NCBI GenBank assembly: GCA_003134855.1
Contig: PLCS01000001.1
Coordinates: 62,001-126,000, forward strand
Source of the DNA: Acidobacteriaceae bacterium
GTDB taxonomy: Bacteria > Acidobacteriota > Terriglobia > Terriglobales > Acidobacteriaceae
Direction: 5' to 3'
DNA length: 64,000 nt
The notes under the pieces: model-generated
The model's database searches: none
What the model was told of the DNA's origin: nothing
What the model saw: the letters and a program-made list of their open reading frames with translations, nothing else
Position numbers and translations under genes: made by a program
Shown here: piece after piece, positions 45,409 to 53,367 of the stretch
How the letters are laid out: each line of letters opens with the position of its first letter
Numbering within the stretch: position 1 is the stretch's first letter

Positions 45409-47691
45409 ATGGCCAACACGTCTGACGACGCTACGAGTCTCTCTCCGTGGTGGAGACACTCCGTCATCCTCGTAATGATCGCCGGCTTCTCGGTATTAAC
45501 CCTTGTCACAGTGTTGACCTACACGAACGCTCCGCCCATCCCCGAGCGGGCCGTGGATGCAACGGGCACTGTGGTGTTCACCGGGACTGACATTCTAATG
45601 GGCCAGGAGGTGTTCCTCAAGTACGGCCTTATGGAGCACGGAACCCTGTGGGGCCATGGGGCTTACTTAGGTCCTGATTACAGCGCGGAATACCTGCATA
45701 GGCTCAGCGAAGTAACCCGGGACACGATCTCAACCGAAAAGTACGGCAAACTCTTTGCGCAGCTTTCTACCGACCAGCAGAGCGTCGCATCCGCGCGGAC
45801 GATCACTGAGCTCAAGGAAAACCGGTACGATCCGGCTTCGCGAACTCTCCGCCTCTCTTCAGGCGAGGTGGCTGCCTACCGCACAGAGCTTGGCGAATGG
45901 AGCGACTACTTCACCAGGAAGGACGCTGCTCCCGGTCTGCCCGCCAACTATATTCACGACCCTGGGGAACTGAAGGCTCTGACCACATACTTTGCCTGGG
46001 CGGCCTGGGCAACAACGGCGAATCGCCCTGGGAAGGATTACTCCTACACCAACAACTGGCCCTACGAGCCCATGGCGGGAAACCACCCTTCCACCGAGGC
46101 TTATGTCTGGAGCGCCTTGAGTCTCATTACCCTCCTGTCAGGACTGGGTTTGATCCTTTTCGTCGTTGGCAAATTCGACTATCTGGGCTGGAAGGGCGAG
46201 GGCGCTGGCCCCCATTTTTTGCACTCTGCTCCCGCTGCTTTGAAGCTCACGCCCAGCCAGTGGGCTACGGGATGGTTCTTCGCCGTCGTGGCCCTCCTGT
46301 TCCTGGCACAATCATCCCTGGGAGGCCTGCTCGCTCACTATCGGGTGGAGACGGGAGCCTTTTACGGACTCGACATCGCCCGCTGGCTGCCCTACACTCT
46401 GGCGCGCACCTGGCACCTTCAACTCGCAATTTTCTGGATCGCTACATCCTGGGTAGGCGGCGGCCTTTTCCTGGCGACGTGGGTCGGCGGCGAAGAACCC
46501 AAGCACCAGAAGACCGGCGTCTACGCGCTCCTCGGGGCGCTGGTGGTGGTCGTCGTCGGTAGCCTGGCAGGCGAAGCCTTCGGCATCAACGATAAGCTGG
46601 GGCAGCTCTGGTTCTGGTTCGGCCACCAGGGTTCCGAGTACCTGGACCTGGGGCGGTTCTGGCAGATTCTGCTGGCAGTTGGCCTCCTCTTCTGGCTGTT
46701 TCTGATGTTTCGGGCTCTCCGGCCCACCTTCAAAAACCCTGAAAAGCGTGAACTATCCTCGCTCTTTCTGTACACGGCCGTGGCCATCCCTGTCTTTTAC
46801 CTGCCCGCTCTTTTCTATGGCCCTCACACCAACTTTGCCGTCATCGATAACTGGCGTTTCTGGATCATCCATCTCTGGGTTGAGGGATTCTTTGAACTCT
46901 TTGCGACGGTGCTGGTGGCCATCATGTTCCACCAGATGGGCGTGGTCAGCACCAGGGCCGCCACGCGCCTGATCTACCTGGATGCCATCCTGTATCTCAG
47001 CGGCGGGATCATCGGCACAGGCCACCATTGGTACTTCACAGGCCAGGGAACGCTCAACATGGGCCTGGCATCGTGCTTCTCCGCTCTGGAAGTTGTGCCT
47101 CTCACGCTTCTGACTTTGGACGCATGGGATTTCATCAAGCTGAGAAAGGCAAAATGCTTCGAATGCGGCGACGATTTGGCCTGGAACCAGAAGTGGGCCA
47201 TCTATTTTCTCATGGCCGTGGGTGTCTGGAACTTCGTCGGCGCGGGGGTCTTCGGTTTCCTGATCAACCTGCCGATCGTCTCCTACTTCGAGGTGGGCAC
47301 GTCGCTCACCGCCAATCACGCGCATGCCGCAATGTTCGGTGTCTTTGGGATGTTGGCCTTAGCCGTGATGGTCTTCTGCCTGAGGGCCATGCAATCCGAC
47401 GCTACATGGAAGGAGACGGAGAAGTTCGTCCGGTTTGGCTTCTGGGGCGTCAATGTGGGCCTCGCGCTCATGATCATCCTGGATCTGTTCCCCGGAGGAG
47501 TCATTCAGCTCTGGGATTCCGTCGCCAACGGATATTGGCACGCACGCCGCCTGACATTCCTGATGGGCGGCACCTACCACAAGCTGGAATGGCTGCGCAT
47601 GGTGGGGGATATGGTCTTCCTCTTTGCCGGTGCCTTGCCCATCACGCTGGGCGCGTTGCGCAGTATATGGAAGAGAGATCTCTCTGTCTGA
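45409..47691 (+). CDS. norB: Quinol-dependent nitric oxide reductase (qNor)
   Basis: The 760-residue membrane enzyme starts at ATG 45409 behind GAAGGAGG. It reduces two NO to N2O using quinol at the inner membrane. The N-terminal extension (about 1-280, with the large periplasmic domain from DILMGQEVFLKYGLMEHGTLWGHGA) is the fused, haem-c-free counterpart of NorC. Haem and iron ligands are visible: HLQLAIFWIATSW, the NOR-specific Glu in WVEGFFELFATVLVAIMFHQ, GTGHHWYFTGQG and ANHAHAAMFGVFG. There is no Crp/Fnr-type box close upstream, so it may be read from the ldh promoter. Confidence 0.97.
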   Translation: MANTSDDATSLSPWWRHSVILVMIAGFSVLTLVTVLTYTNAPPIPERAVDATGTVVFTGTDILMGQEVFLKYGLMEHGTLWGHGAYLGPDYSAEYLHRLSEVTRDTISTEKYGKLFAQLSTDQQSVASARTITELKENRYDPASRTLRLSSGEVAAYRTELGEWSDYFTRKDAAPGLPANYIHDPGELKALTTYFAWAAWATTANRPGKDYSYTNNWPYEPMAGNHPSTEAYVWSALSLITLLSGLGLILFVVGKFDYLGWKGEGAGPHFLHSAPAALKLTPSQWATGWFFAVVALLFLAQSSLGGLLAHYRVETGAFYGLDIARWLPYTLARTWHLQLAIFWIATSWVGGGLFLATWVGGEEPKHQKTGVYALLGALVVVVVGSLAGEAFGINDKLGQLWFWFGHQGSEYLDLGRFWQILLAVGLLFWLFLMFRALRPTFKNPEKRELSSLFLYTAVAIPVFYLPALFYGPHTNFAVIDNWRFWIIHLWVEGFFELFATVLVAIMFHQMGVVSTRAATRLIYLDAILYLSGGIIGTGHHWYFTGQGTLNMGLASCFSALEVVPLTLLTLDAWDFIKLRKAKCFECGDDLAWNQKWAIYFLMAVGVWNFVGAGVFGFLINLPIVSYFEVGTSLTANHAHAAMFGVFGMLALAVMVFCLRAMQSDATWKETEKFVRFGFWGVNVGLALMIILDLFPGGVIQLWDSVANGYWHARRLTFLMGGTYHKLEWLRMVGDMVFLFAGALPITLGALRSIWKRDLSV

Positions 47692-47695
47692 ACAA

Positions 47696-47761
47696 GGCAT
47701 CTTGAGCAATGTCCTGCACAAGGACGATGAGGGCGATAACTCTTACTTGGCCGCCGGGGTC
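47696..47761 (+). pseudogene. Remnant of a third cupin gene
   Basis: Directly after the NO reductase stop, one frame reads GILSNVLHKDDEGDNSYLAA, closely resembling GVMSRILHKDDKVNVTLFGF of cupin 2 (44930s). Only about 22 codons survive and the fragment runs into the 3' end of the convergent clcA gene. It implies a cupin gene once followed norB and was lost, or that part of the cupin gene was duplicated. Confidence 0.6.
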
Positions 47762-49542
47762 GATTCTCTGGCGCCTCGGAACGGCAGACGGATGCGCAGG
47801 ACACGCTCGCGGCTGCGCTCCTCCGCGAGATTGCGAGAGTGTGCGCCCAGTAAGTCCTCGCTCGAAACCATTCCTACGATCCTTCGCTCTTCGTAGCTGT
47901 CCACTACTGGCATCCGCGTGCAGCCTGTCTCTGCCATGCGATAGACGGCGGCTCGCAGCGGCTCGTCGGCAACTGCCACCACGGGGCTGCCGCGCGCAAC
48001 GTCGGACATCAGAGTCCGTTCGCCATTGTAAGCGGCCAGGTCCTTGCGCGTGATAACCCCGCTGAGACGGCGGTCTGCGTCGATGACTGGATAGAGGTGC
48101 TGCCCGCGAGCGGGATGGCCATTCTTCAACAAACTCCGTGCCTCGTCGACAGAGCCGCTCGCCTCGAACGCGATCAGTCTTGTCCGCATCACCTCGCGGA
48201 CGAACAGCGCTTCCAGCGGATCCACGCTGTACTCGCGGCTGAGATGAAACCCGCGGCGCGCCACCTTTTCCGTGAGAATAGAGCGCTTTAGCACCAGCAC
48301 CGTAAAGGTGTGAGCAATGACGGCGGCAACGATCAGAGGCAGAATCATGTTGACGTCGTGAGTCAGTTCAATCGCGAATACGATTCCCGTGAGGGGCGAC
48401 CGCATGGTGCCGCCAAGGATCGCTCCCATGCTGACGAGTGGCCAGAACCCGGCGCCGGCCGCGGGAAGGAATGACGCTTCGAGGCCGCCCAACGCGCCGC
48501 CCATCATCAGCAGTGGCGCCAATACGCCGCCCGATGTTCCCGACCCCAGCGATACCGCCCAGATGGTGGATTTCACCAGCAGGATACCCAGCAGCAGGCC
48601 GAGTGCTCCGTTGCCTTGAAGCAGCGAGCCGATGGTGTCGTAACCGACGCCGAGCGCCTGCGGGAAGATCATGCCTCCCACTCCGATCACGAGTCCTCCG
48701 ATGCCCGGCCACCACATCCAGTGAATGGGCAGCTTGGCGAAGGCGTCCTCGGCCGCGTAGACTGCGCCGGTAAGCAACGCGGACAGCGCCCCGGCGAGAA
48801 TACCGCAGATAACGCAGCCCATGAGCCCTGCCGGGCCGATGAATACCGGGTGTGGCGGCGTGGGAAACAGCGGGCCGAGGCCGATAAGGTATCGCCGCGC
48901 GGCCCCCGCGGTGGCGCTGGCCAACGCCACCGGAATGAGGCTGCGCGGTTTCCATTCGAAGAGCAACAGCTCGACGGCAAGCAGAATCGCAGAAAGCGGC
49001 GCGGCGAATGTTGCGGACATGCCCGCCGCCGCCCCGGCCACGAGCAGGGTCTTCCGTTCAGCGCTGGTGAGATGAAAGAACTGTGCGATCATCGACCCGA
49101 ATGCGCCGCCGGTCATGATGATGGGGCCTTCCGCGCCGAAGGGTCCGCCGGTTCCGATGGACAGCGCCGCCGATAGCGGCTTGAGAATGGCCAGCCGCGG
49201 TTGCACTTTACTGCCGCCGATCAGGATGGATTCAATGGCCTCCGGTATGCCGTGCCCGCGAATCCGTTCCGAGCCGTAGCGCGCCATGAGGCCGATGATC
49301 AAGCCGCCGGCGATAGGCACCAGCACAGCCCACCAGCCCATATGATTCCCTGCGGGCGAGACCAGTGCGCTGCCGAGACGCTGGTAGTAGAAGAGATTCG
49401 TGAAGAACCCGATCAAGCGCAACAGCGCGAACGCCACGCACGCCCCAACCAACCCGATCACTATGGCCATCCCGGCGATGGGCAGCACGCGAATCGTGGT
49501 CGTGAAATCGCCCAGCTTCTTCAGTTCATTCGACAATTTCAT
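47743..49542 (-). CDS. clcA: ClC-type chloride channel/transporter with CBS domains
   Basis: The 599-residue protein has the ClC core (about 15-440) with selectivity motifs GHGIPEAI (about 95-102), GGPFGAEGPIIMTGGAFGS (about 132-150) and GSGTSGGVLAPLLMMGGALGG (about 337-357). Two CBS domains (about 455-580) would sense nucleotides. ClcA proteins exchange chloride for protons, aiding acid resistance. The Glu in GAEGP is the gating glutamate of exchangers. Its start overlaps the marR stop by 4 nt, so it is regulated with that repressor. It faces norB tail to tail. Confidence 0.93.
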   Translation of the reverse strand: MKLSNELKKLGDFTTTIRVLPIAGMAIVIGLVGACVAFALLRLIGFFTNLFYYQRLGSALVSPAGNHMGWWAVLVPIAGGLIIGLMARYGSERIRGHGIPEAIESILIGGSKVQPRLAILKPLSAALSIGTGGPFGAEGPIIMTGGAFGSMIAQFFHLTSAERKTLLVAGAAAGMSATFAAPLSAILLAVELLLFEWKPRSLIPVALASATAGAARRYLIGLGPLFPTPPHPVFIGPAGLMGCVICGILAGALSALLTGAVYAAEDAFAKLPIHWMWWPGIGGLVIGVGGMIFPQALGVGYDTIGSLLQGNGALGLLLGILLVKSTIWAVSLGSGTSGGVLAPLLMMGGALGGLEASFLPAAGAGFWPLVSMGAILGGTMRSPLTGIVFAIELTHDVNMILPLIVAAVIAHTFTVLVLKRSILTEKVARRGFHLSREYSVDPLEALFVREVMRTRLIAFEASGSVDEARSLLKNGHPARGQHLYPVIDADRRLSGVITRKDLAAYNGERTLMSDVARGSPVVAVADEPLRAAVYRMAETGCTRMPVVDSYEERRIVGMVSSEDLLGAHSRNLAEERSRERVLRIRLPFRGARESTPAAK

Positions 49543-49970
49543 GGGTGGCTCAGCACCTTGCGCAGGCTCTTCATCAATTCGGGGCCACGGTCCCGCAGTT
49601 CGTCATGGTGCGCTACCGACAATTTGTGCAGCATCGTTTCTCCCTTCTTCGTGAGCCGAACGTAGACCTCGCGGTGATCCTCTTCTGCTGATACTCGCTG
49701 CACCGCGCCGTGTTCGGCCAGCCGGTTCACCAGTTCCACGGCGCTGTGATGGCGGATCAGCATCCGCGCGGCAAGCTCGCCAATCGTGGGCTTAACGCCC
49801 CTCGGCAGGCCTTTGATAGCCAACAGAAGCTGGTGCTGTTGCGCCTCGATTCCGCTGGCACGCGCCTGATCTTCACTGAACCGCAAAAACCGGCGGATCT
49901 GATAGCGAAATTCCGCCAGCGCTTGAAACTCACGGGATTTAAGCCGCGTCGTCCTTGCTGCCACAAACAT
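49539..49970 (-). CDS. MarR-family transcriptional regulator
   Basis: The 143-residue protein is started at ATG 49970; the longer frame to 50060 lacks family resemblance. It has the winged-helix region GELAARMLIRHHSAVELVNRLAEHGAVQRVSAEEDHREVYVRLTKKG (about 65-111, recognised by SAVELVNRL and the DxR wing). MarR proteins are ligand-responsive repressors. The start codon is inside a perfect 17-bp palindrome that is a likely operator. It overlaps clcA in ATGA and probably controls it. Confidence 0.87.
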   Translation of the reverse strand: MFVAARTTRLKSREFQALAEFRYQIRRFLRFSEDQARASGIEAQQHQLLLAIKGLPRGVKPTIGELAARMLIRHHSAVELVNRLAEHGAVQRVSAEEDHREVYVRLTKKGETMLHKLSVAHHDELRDRGPELMKSLRKVLSHP

Positions 49971-49985
49971 ATCGTAGCACGATAT
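49969..49985. promoter_or_regulatory. Palindromic MarR operator over the start codon
   Basis: ATATCGT (49969-49975) and ACGATAT (49979-49985) form a perfect 7-bp inverted repeat with a 3-bp spacer. It overlaps the first two bases of the leftward marR start codon. A 16-18 bp palindrome at its own start is the expected kind of MarR autoregulatory site. Function inferred. Confidence 0.6.
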
Positions 49986-50138
49986 TCCTTCGAAGATCAA
50001 TCGATGCCGCCGGCCCAGAATCGGGAAAGGCTGCCGGCGATTCTCAGCATGTCCTGCCAACCGACATACGCGCTAATATCTGGAATACGTCTCGTTTTCG
50101 AAGAGGTCCACGGTCGGACTGGCATGCAGCAGTTACGC

Positions 50139-51053
50139 CTAGATGGAGCCTAGATCTCCGGCTTCGTCAAGGCTCTTGAGCAGCAAATGGAGGAAGATCA
50201 GACCGCCGCAACCGCTCCACGCTTTCAGAACACGCTGCACACCCTCGTAATCGAGTTTCTTTCTAAGGCGCAACCAGCGTTCCAGATTGTTTCTGGCGCC
50301 GACATCGTCGCCTGGAAATACGTCGGTCCTCCCCAGGCCGCGAAGAAGCACGTATTCCGCTGTCCACCGTCCTACTCCGCGCAACGCGCCCAGGCGTTCG
50401 ATACACTCTGGATTGTCCAATTGGGCAAGCTCTTCCAGATCGAGCTGCCCAGCAACAATTGATTGTGCCACTTCAACCAACGCTCTAGCCTTGCCACTGC
50501 TATATCCCAGTGGCCGGAGATCCGCCGGATCCAGACGTGCCAAATCCTGCGGTCGAGGGAAAGCGTAAAATCCGGGGCTGAAAGCCAGTCCACAGCGCGC
50601 GGCAAGACGATTGAGAAAAATGATCCCTACCGTCAGACTCAACTGCTGGCAGGTGATCCCATTCACCAGACCTTCAAAGGCTGTGGCAAAGCGTGGAGGC
50701 TTTACTCCTTGAAATCGCATTGCCAGTTCGTCCAGGCGCGCATATGGGTGCGAAAACTCATAAAACCTCGAAAGGTCTGTTCTAATCCCCAGTAGTCGTT
50801 CCAGTGTGCGTGTGACGCTCAGCCTGACCGAAGGAGAGATATCTTTGCCGGTCACAATGATGTCCAACATCGCTCCTCGTTGGGTTACAGCAACCAGCGC
50901 CGGGGCATCGTCAACAGCCACAACTCGCTGGTACTTCTCACCGTCCCACCGGTCCACTTCGTTCATTGAACGGCGCCGCAACGCCCAAACCGTCAAATCC
51001 AATCGAAACGGCGGGATGGGTCGAACAGAGAAGCGAATCACGGGGTCATCCAA
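50139..51053 (-). CDS. DNA-3-methyladenine glycosylase II (AlkA-like, HhH-GPD)
   Basis: The 304-residue protein contains an AlkA-type N-terminal beta domain (about 1-100) and the HhH-GPD helical domain (about 110-300). The helix-hairpin-helix is LGALRGVGRWTAEYVLLRGLGR (about 222-243), followed by the catalytic Asp in PGDDVGARN (about 248-256). It excises alkylated or deaminated bases such as 3-methyladenine and hypoxanthine. Nitrosative deamination produces hypoxanthine, so its place in an NO island is sensible, though this link is inferred. It stands alone on the minus strand. Confidence 0.88.
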   Translation of the reverse strand: MDDPVIRFSVRPIPPFRLDLTVWALRRRSMNEVDRWDGEKYQRVVAVDDAPALVAVTQRGAMLDIIVTGKDISPSVRLSVTRTLERLLGIRTDLSRFYEFSHPYARLDELAMRFQGVKPPRFATAFEGLVNGITCQQLSLTVGIIFLNRLAARCGLAFSPGFYAFPRPQDLARLDPADLRPLGYSSGKARALVEVAQSIVAGQLDLEELAQLDNPECIERLGALRGVGRWTAEYVLLRGLGRTDVFPGDDVGARNNLERWLRLRKKLDYEGVQRVLKAWSGCGGLIFLHLLLKSLDEAGDLGSI

Positions 51054-51117
51054 TCAAGTGTCTCCAGGGAACGAAGCGCTCGTCGATCTATGTTCAGTAT
51101 TCCGGCTCCCGTTTCGA

Positions 51118-51861
51118 TCAATAACCGGTGAACTCCTCAGTGCGGATATCATCATCATCGATGCCAGCGGCTTGAAGCATGGCGTGCAGAGCCTTGACCA
51201 TGCCAGGCGGCCCGGCGATGTAGTAGATCGGAGAAGAAGCATTCTTTAGGTGCTTGTCGAGCATTTCCTTGTTGATGAAGCCCCGCTCTCCCTGCCAGGA
51301 TGTCTTTGATTCTTCCATCTTGGTCATGGTTCCGATGAACTTGTAGTTCGCATTCCGCTTTTCCAGCAACTGCAACTCATCCAGAAACGGGGCGTCTTCC
51401 GGACGGTTATTAGAGAAGAAGAGAAAAATGTGGTGAGGCAGCTTTCTCTTGGCGGCGTCTAACAGGATGCTGTGAAAGGGTGTAATTCCAATGCCGCCTG
51501 CTAATAATACGGCTGCACGCTTTGCATCATTGTGGAGCCGCAAATCGCCAAACGGACCTTCGATCTTCACCTCGGTCTCTAATGGCATGGTCTTTAGGAC
51601 ACGCTTGAACGCTGTATCGCGAAGCCGGGTGGTCACCACGATGGTGTCTTCGTATGGCGCGCTCGATACGGAGAACGCGCGCATGTCCCCTTCGGCATCC
51701 GTTTCGGCGGGACTCAGTAGGTCCATGTTAATGAACTGACCAGGGGTGAAAACGAAGCTGGCGGGCTTCTCAAAATGGAAGGCCATGGAGCCATCGGCCA
51801 CGAGGTCGCGTCTCTTCAGCTTTGCCAGAAAGTTCGCCCCTTCGGCGGCGCCAGTGCTCAT
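51118..51861 (-). CDS. FAD-dependent oxidoreductase, ferredoxin-NADP reductase family
   Basis: The 247-residue protein has an FAD-binding barrel with RAFSVSSAP (about 61-69, the RxYS-like motif) and GPFGDLRL, then an NAD(P) domain with LLAGGIGITPFHSILLDA (about 119-136) and the C-terminal YYIAGPPGMVKALHAML (about 214-230). It lacks Fe-S or globin domains, so it is a stand-alone reductase like the reductase part of flavohaemoglobin or phenol hydroxylase. It could feed electrons to island proteins such as hemerythrin or RIC. It overlaps the DUF488 gene upstream by 4 nt. Confidence 0.85.
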   Translation of the reverse strand: MSTGAAEGANFLAKLKRRDLVADGSMAFHFEKPASFVFTPGQFINMDLLSPAETDAEGDMRAFSVSSAPYEDTIVVTTRLRDTAFKRVLKTMPLETEVKIEGPFGDLRLHNDAKRAAVLLAGGIGITPFHSILLDAAKRKLPHHIFLFFSNNRPEDAPFLDELQLLEKRNANYKFIGTMTKMEESKTSWQGERGFINKEMLDKHLKNASSPIYYIAGPPGMVKALHAMLQAAGIDDDDIRTEEFTGY

Positions 51862-52283
51862 GCTTTTGCCCTCCGTGGTTGTGCCTTCAAAGTTGCTCTT
51901 GGTCGCGCTGGCTGTATATGCCTAGACTTTTTCTTCGGCAGATGAGCGTTTAAGAACGCTTCCAGGGCAATGGCATTGTTATGCACAGTATCATGCGAAC
52001 TGTAGATCAGTGTTACCGTCGCGTGCAGTGCAGTATCTATGATTGGTTTCCATGCATCGGGATTGGCTCTTAGTTCGGCCGAATAGCGGCGGCGGAACTC
52101 ATCCCACTTGACTGGATCATGGCTGAACCATTGACGCAACTCCGTGCTGGGAGCCACATCCTTGATCCAACTCTTAATTTTCAACGAGGTCTTCTTTATT
52201 CCTCTTGGCCATAATCGCTCGATGAGCAATCGAGTTCCGTCGGTCGGGCTGACCGCATCGTATACACGCTTTAGGTTAATCAT
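51858..52283 (-). CDS. DUF488 protein, YeaO-like
   Basis: The 141-residue protein shows the YeaO pattern: NLKRVYDAVSPTDGTRLLIERLWPRGIKK (about 3-31), LRQWFSHDPVKWDEFRRRY (about 49-67) and TLIYSSHDTVHNNAIALEAFL (about 91-111). The C-terminal 30 residues are basic and probably disordered. DUF488 function is unknown. Its stop overlaps the flavin reductase start in ATGA, giving a two-gene operon. A second, different DUF488 gene is divergent 302 bp away. Confidence 0.85.
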   Translation of the reverse strand: MINLKRVYDAVSPTDGTRLLIERLWPRGIKKTSLKIKSWIKDVAPSTELRQWFSHDPVKWDEFRRRYSAELRANPDAWKPIIDTALHATVTLIYSSHDTVHNNAIALEAFLNAHLPKKKSRHIQPARPRATLKAQPRRAKA

Positions 52284-52585
52284 CGCAATCCTTCCTGTAG
52301 CGAGGACAATCCGAAGGAGTCTTCGTCCGGAGCTGGTAATGATGAGGGTGGATCGCTCGCGGGAAGGCTATCAGCGCATGCGGAATCGTCCGATTGGCGG
52401 GCCCACGTACGGATAATGCCATCTCAGGATTTAGAAACTCTGATCATAATTGCACACAATCGTGGATTACGAGACCGGATAATCTATTGAAGTGCGTCAT
52501 CGCGAGCACGAAGACCCCGAACATTCGGCGTGAAGGTGAGCTTGACTTGTGTTTAAGCCGCCATTTTTATGCGATAGGTGTAAAT
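52284..52585. promoter_or_regulatory. Divergent promoter region between two DUF488 genes
   Basis: No gene is seen. For the rightward gene, TTGACT at 52542-52547 and TTTTAT near 52565-52570 could be a -35/-10 pair with 17-bp spacing. The region is AT-richer than its neighbours. No Crp/Fnr-type box of the kind found elsewhere in the island is present. Confidence 0.35.
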
Positions 52586-53140
52586 ATGAAAAGACCCTGC
52601 ATCTTTACCGTCGGTCATTCCACAAGATCGATTGATGAATTTGTGGAGTTATTGCGAGCGCATGGCATCAAAGAAATTGTCGACATCAGATCAATACCTC
52701 AATCTCGTCACAATCCTCAGTTTAATGCCGATGACCTGAAGCAATCTCTCCAACGGGAGCATATGAGCTATAAACACATCAAAGAGCTTGGCGGTCTACG
52801 TCGTGCAAAAAAGGATTCGATTAATCTAGGCTGGCGCAACGCCTCGTTCCGAGGTTTCGCTGATTACATGGCAACTCAAGAATTTTCGGAAGGACTGGAA
52901 GCGCTTACTAAGATCGCAACTGCGAGAGAAACTGCGATTATGTGCGCTGAGGCCGTGCCGTGGCGCTGTCATCGTTCGCTTATTGCTGATGCATTGACGA
53001 AAAAGGGATGGATGGTGCGGGATATTATGAGCCGTACCGTTGCCGCAAGACATCGACTGACCCCGTTTCTGAAGATGAGGAAAGGGCAGCTTGTATACCC
53101 TGCGGAACCTCTGCGAAAGCGACTAGAACTGATCCGATAA
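52586..53140 (+). CDS. DUF488 protein, second type
   Basis: The 184-residue protein starts at ATG 52586. Family signatures are IFTVGHSTRSIDEFVELLRAHGI (about 5-27), VDIRSIPQSRHNPQFN (about 32-47) and the Cys-containing CAEAVPWRCHRSLIADAL (about 119-136). The conserved Cys and Arg residues suggest an enzymatic or ligand-binding site, but no function is known. It is divergent from the YeaO-like DUF488 gene. Presence of both types in one island is notable. Confidence 0.87.
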   Translation: MKRPCIFTVGHSTRSIDEFVELLRAHGIKEIVDIRSIPQSRHNPQFNADDLKQSLQREHMSYKHIKELGGLRRAKKDSINLGWRNASFRGFADYMATQEFSEGLEALTKIATARETAIMCAEAVPWRCHRSLIADALTKKGWMVRDIMSRTVAARHRLTPFLKMRKGQLVYPAEPLRKRLELIR

Positions 53141-53147
53141 ATACGCA

Positions 53148-53333
53148 TCATAGGAACCTGAGCATGATCTTCATGCTGCCGAGGCGGACCATGGCGAGGA
53201 AGTTTTCGGCATGAAATTCGTAGCGTGTAACCAATCTGCGGGACCATTGCAGCCAGGCGAACAACCGCTCCACGACCCATTTGCATGTATTCTTGTGACA
53301 CGTGAACCCATGCGGAGAGGAATGCAGCTGCAT
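53148..53333 (-). pseudogene. IS5-type transposase C-terminal remnant
   Basis: The leftward frame reads NTCKWVVERLFAWLQWSRRL followed by VTRYEFHAENFLA, matching the C-terminal end of IS5-family DDE transposases (K.VVERTFAWL..FRRL..RYE). Only about 60 codons remain; no ends or target duplications are visible. It lies directly upstream of cydA and marks an old insertion or a rearrangement point. Confidence 0.65.
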
Positions 53334-53367
53334 TGCCCCGCGCCCACCCTGTCACAGGAGCGTCTCC

